A DNA stretch of 64,000 nt, taken from contig NZ_JBEPSD010000001.1 in the NCBI RefSeq assembly GCF_040548735.1, positions 2,170,001 to 2,234,000 of the forward strand. The letters run 5' to 3'. The notes under the pieces were generated by a model. That model was given only the letters and a program-made list of their open reading frames with translations, made no database searches and had not been told where the DNA came from. The DNA is from Rhodanobacter soli (GTDB lineage Bacteria > Pseudomonadota > Gammaproteobacteria > Xanthomonadales > Rhodanobacteraceae). Both the position numbers and the translations under genes were made by a program. Below are positions 61,935 to 64,000 of this stretch, one piece after another; position 1 is the first letter of the stretch; the number at the start of each line of letters is the position of its first letter.

Positions 61935-62489
61935 TTACAGGTAGTTCATCGTGAATTCGACGCTGGTGTTCGCCGAACCCGCGCCTGCCGCGCCGCCGAC
62001 GGCGACGTACTGCGCCGAGTAGTTCATGGTGGCGGCGCCGCCCGAGAGCGAGACGACCTGCGAGTTCTGCGCCGTGGCGTTGGCTGCGTTCAGCGGCATC
62101 ACGACGTTGCTGGCGTTCAGCAGCTGGATCTCCACGTTGGTGGCTGCGCCGACGCCAGTGAGCTTCAGGTTGCCGGTGACGGTATCGATGTTGGCGCCGG
62201 AGAACTGGGTCTGCACCGTGCTCAGGGCCGAATCGCAGCCGGTGATGTTGAGGGTGAACGGGGTCTTGTTGGCAGTGTTGCCCGCCGTGCCAAGCACCGG
62301 CGCCAGCACCAGCGGCAGGGTCACGCTCTTGGTGGCCTGGGTGCCGTAGGCCGTGTTCTCGACCTTGCAGGTCTGGCCCACCACCTGGCCGGTGATGTTG
62401 ATGGTGCCGTCGACGGCCTGGGCGGTCGGAGCGAAGCCGGCGGCGGCCATGATGGCGACCAGCGCAGTGGAAAGCAGGGTCTTGTTCAT
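61935..62489 (-). CDS. major fimbrial pilin (chaperone-usher type)
   Basis: 184 residues. A signal peptide (MNKTLLSTALVAIMAAAGFA, cleavage near AQA-VDG) is followed by the pilin start VDGTINITGQVVGQTC, a second cysteine in NITGCDSA and the C-terminal donor-groove strands SAQYVAVGGAAGAGSANTSV ending EFTMNYL. It is the first gene of the operon and probably the most abundant subunit. Its promoter should lie in the AT-richer region upstream of 62490. Confidence 0.94.
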   Translation of the reverse strand: MNKTLLSTALVAIMAAAGFAPTAQAVDGTINITGQVVGQTCKVENTAYGTQATKSVTLPLVLAPVLGTAGNTANKTPFTLNITGCDSALSTVQTQFSGANIDTVTGNLKLTGVGAATNVEIQLLNASNVVMPLNAANATAQNSQVVSLSGGAATMNYSAQYVAVGGAAGAGSANTSVEFTMNYL

Positions 62490-62935
62490 TGCGGGTGTCC
62501 TTAATGATGAGTGTTGGTTGGTGATGGCTTTGCGCTGCTGGCGGAGGAAGGTGGGCGGTCGCCTGGATCGACAGGCTGTGGCCCGGCGCGTGTCGCGCCT
62601 TGAGAAGTCCCCCCGGACGGAATGTTTGCCGCGGATTCCGTGCGGCTGATCGAGTTAAAGCAATACACGTGCCAAATATTGCGTGTAAACGATTACTTCA
62701 GGTGCTTGGCCGATCACAGCTGGGTAGAGATTGAGACAGGGCAACGATTACGCGCGGCACGTAGGCAATCCCTGACAAATTTCGACACCAAAAAATGCCA
62801 ACTACGTCACTCTATTCGGACAAGCATATCACGTGGTTTTTACGGATTTAGTCAAGTTTGCTTGACATATGACGGGACCTCCCGTACTTTTCATTTGTCA
62901 AGTTTGCTTGACATTTATCGGCAGGGAGAATCGCC
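62490..62935. other. 446-base spacer with AT-rich core
   Basis: The first 150 bases are GC-rich and form the untranslated leader of the pilin gene. From about 62640 to 62920 base composition drops sharply. AACGATTAC occurs twice in the same orientation (62688-62696 and 62743-62751). A minus-strand TTTACA (62684-62689) with a poor -10 could serve the pilin gene. I see no convincing gene here. Confidence 0.6.
62850..62914 (+). promoter_or_regulatory. promoter overlapped by two identical palindromic operators
   Basis: gtcaagtttgcttgacat occurs exactly at 62851-62868 and 62897-62914; each contains the palindrome GTCAAG-TTTG-CTTGAC. The right half of the first supplies a consensus -35 TTGACA (62862-62867); 17 bases on is TACTTT (62885-62890) as -10, so transcription starts about where the second palindrome begins. 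Binding of one regulator to both would block polymerase. The XRE protein of the operon is the obvious candidate. Confidence 0.7.
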
Positions 62936-63019
62936 ATGAACATGTGGTCGCATCTGATTTTCCCGTTGCTGGCATTGGCCTGGGACCTGGACAGCGGTGC
63001 TGCCGCGTATTGGCCATGA
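62936..63019 (+). CDS. small ORF 1 of the XRE operon (27 aa)
   Basis: ATG at 62936 with GGGAGA seven bases upstream; ends TGA at 63017-63019 overlapping the next ATG as ATGA. The peptide is hydrophobic (MNMWSHLIFPLLALAW, then DLDSGAAAYWP), compatible with one short membrane helix. No family recognised. Its reality rests on the ribosome site, its place just after the promoter and the overlap. Confidence 0.5.
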   Translation: MNMWSHLIFPLLALAWDLDSGAAAYWP

Positions 63020-63096
63020 GACGACCGCAGTGGCAGCCGGCGAAATTCCAGCCGGCGCCGGATGACTTTCTGAAATTGCCCCGAAGGAGCACGTGA
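63016..63096 (+). CDS. small ORF 2 of the XRE operon (26 aa)
   Basis: ATG at 63016 overlaps the preceding stop by four bases and its TGA (63094-63096) shares one base with the next ATG. The peptide is polar with repeated Trp/Pro (RRPQWQPAKFQPAPDDF). GAAGGAG for the next gene lies within its last codons. No family recognised. Confidence 0.45.
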   Translation: MRRPQWQPAKFQPAPDDFLKLPRRST

Positions 63097-63707
63097 TGCC
63101 TCGTCTTTCCGACAAGCAGTACCAGCGGCAGTCGATGCTGGCGATGACGGCGTACGTCGCCGTCATGCTGGGGGTGTGGCCGTTGGTGCGCACGGTGACC
63201 GGGCTGCCGCTGAAGATGCTGCTGGCGCTGGCGCCGGTGTTGCCGATGCTCTACATGATCGGGCTGATGGCGCGGCGCATCCGCGACAGCGACGAGCTGG
63301 AGCAGCGTACGCACCTGATCGCGCTGGGTGCCGCCACGGGCCTGGTGGGTGCGCTCAGCATGATCGGCGGATTTCTCGCTTCGGCCCAGGTCTGGCATGT
63401 GGATGGCACGATCCTGATCTGGGTCTTTCCGGCGCTGATGTTCTGCTACGGCATCACGCGCTGGTGGGTGGCGCGCCGCTATGGCGTGAGCCTGTCCTGC
63501 GACGATGAAAGCCGCGTGCCGCTGTACCAGCGCTTCCTGCTGATGGCCATCATGCTGGGCGCGCCTGCGCTGTGGTTTCGGCGATCGCTGGACGACAGCA
63601 GCCTGGGCACGCTGTGCGGCATCGCTGGCGGATTCGCCGTGCTTGGCTTGGTGCTTGGCATCGCGCGCTGGCGTCGTCGCCACGCTCATGGTGAGGAGTT
63701 GCCGTGA
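63096..63707 (+). CDS. hypothetical multi-span membrane protein associated with XRE regulator
   Basis: 203 residues with four to five membrane segments (about 14-30, 38-58, 74-95, 103-120, 145-160 and 170-188, the weakest ones uncertain). The cytoplasmic loop ARRIRDSDELEQRTHLIALG between segments is charged. It is the kind of membrane protein found in front of small XRE regulators in many gammaproteobacteria, where the pair is thought to form a sensor and repressor unit; that role is inference. GAAGGAG nine bases before ATG 63096 supports the start. Confidence 0.75.
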   Translation: MPRLSDKQYQRQSMLAMTAYVAVMLGVWPLVRTVTGLPLKMLLALAPVLPMLYMIGLMARRIRDSDELEQRTHLIALGAATGLVGALSMIGGFLASAQVWHVDGTILIWVFPALMFCYGITRWWVARRYGVSLSCDDESRVPLYQRFLLMAIMLGAPALWFRRSLDDSSLGTLCGIAGGFAVLGLVLGIARWRRRHAHGEELP

Positions 63708-63859
63708 GGAGGAACCCGCTGATCACGCGCCATCTGCGCGAGTGCATTCCCGCCATGCCCGGTTGCACGATTGCGGCTCTCGATCGTGTTGCTGAGGGCG
63801 GACATGCCGCCTGGGCTGCCGGCGTGGCGCGGGTACTGGTCACGCGGCGCTGTCGATGA
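63704..63859 (+). CDS. small ORF 3 of the XRE operon (51 aa)
   Basis: GTG at 63704 overlaps the membrane-protein stop as GTGA, with GAGGAG seven to eight bases upstream; TGA at 63857-63859 overlaps the XRE start as ATGA. The product is basic and Cys-containing (MRRNPLITRHLRECIPAMPG and VARVLVTRRCR). No family recognised. Two four-base overlaps plus a good ribosome site argue that it is translated. Confidence 0.5.
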   Translation: MRRNPLITRHLRECIPAMPGCTIAALDRVAEGGHAAWAAGVARVLVTRRCR

Positions 63860-64000
63860 ACAACCATGTCCGCGAGCTGCGCGGCGAACACGGCTGGTCG
63901 CAGGCCGACCTGGCCGAGCGGCTGGACGTGTCGCGGCAGACCATCAACGCGATCGAGACCGGCAAGTACGATCCCAGCCTGCCGCTAGCGTTCAGGATCG
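63856..64000 (+). CDS. XRE-family HTH regulator (3' end outside window)
   Basis: 48 codons are visible before the window ends. They make up a HTH_3 domain: MNNHVRELRGEHGWSQADLA, ERLDVSRQTINAIETGKYDP, where SQADLAERLDVSRQTINAIE is the helix-turn-helix. This is the short, phage-Cro-like class (usually about 70 residues). As last gene of a chain of overlapping ORFs it is likely the autoregulator that binds the two palindromes at 62851 and 62897. Confidence 0.9.
   Translation, partial: MNNHVRELRGEHGWSQADLAERLDVSRQTINAIETGKYDPSLPLAFRI

Noticed and set aside
62622..62939. 105-codon plus-strand open frame in the spacer upstream of the XRE operon
   Set aside because: It runs through both operator palindromes and the promoter, has no ribosome site and atypical composition.

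Overview
The window is GC-rich, gene-dense chromosomal DNA from a gammaproteobacterium of the Xanthomonadales, most likely the Rhodanobacteraceae (Rhodanobacter/Dyella-like). This rests on gene content and order: cytochrome c4 next to two DsbA-like proteins, a ctaC-ctaD-ctaE operon with SURF1/CtaA/CtaB, tsaD divergent from rpsU-yqeY, and a 1051-residue PutA without the DNA-binding N-terminus. I see no rRNA, tRNA, CRISPR array, insertion sequence or prophage. Almost all of the sequence is coding; most very long open frames opposite these genes are GC-driven shadows.

Layout. 1-6.3 kb: end of a TPR-sulfotransferase, an NDUFA9-like epimerase, soluble lytic transglycosylase (slt), a membrane-anchored GH17 glucanase and a small membrane protein. 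6.3-12.3 kb: an endonuclease/phosphatase-fold enzyme, two DsbA-like proteins, cytochrome c4, EngB (with an unusual insert), free-methionine sulfoxide reductase, bioD and a hypothetical. 12.3-22.1 kb: lipoprotein oligopeptidase Dcp, a KefB-type antiporter, a very large ankyrin-repeat membrane protein, YcgL and FadL. 22.2-29.8 kb: a five-gene accessory cluster (AraC regulator, beta-helix lipoprotein, diheme cytochrome lipoprotein, TonB receptor, aldehyde dehydrogenase), with three tandem repeats between the regulator and the first structural gene. 29.9-34 kb: a degenerate class A acid phosphatase and putA. 34.1-42.9 kb: the aa3-type cytochrome c oxidase and heme A biosynthesis region, with several small accessory proteins and no ctaG. 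43-46.3 kb: mgtA preceded by a roughly 590-base leader with its own promoter, two upstream ORFs and two hairpins that each hide a ribosome binding site. 46.3-56.5 kb: a bile-acid-symporter-like transporter, DedA, DnaG, small genes, YqeY, rpsU, tsaD, RluF, an ABC exporter pair and a ferredoxin-NADP reductase. 56.6-62.5 kb: a chaperone-usher fimbrial operon (pilin, chaperone, usher, two-domain tip protein), the C-terminal remnant of another pilin, and a divergent pilin-like gene behind a perfect CRP-type site. 62.6-64 kb: an AT-richer spacer, then an operon of five successively overlapping ORFs, three of them tiny, ending in an XRE regulator cut by the window edge, controlled by two palindromes that overlap the -35 and the predicted start of transcription.

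The three places most likely to hold undescribed biology are the mgtA leader (42984-43608), the overlapping small-ORF/XRE operon with paired palindromes (62850-64000), and the AraC/beta-helix/cytochrome/TonB/ALDH cluster with its tandem operator candidate (22206-29754).
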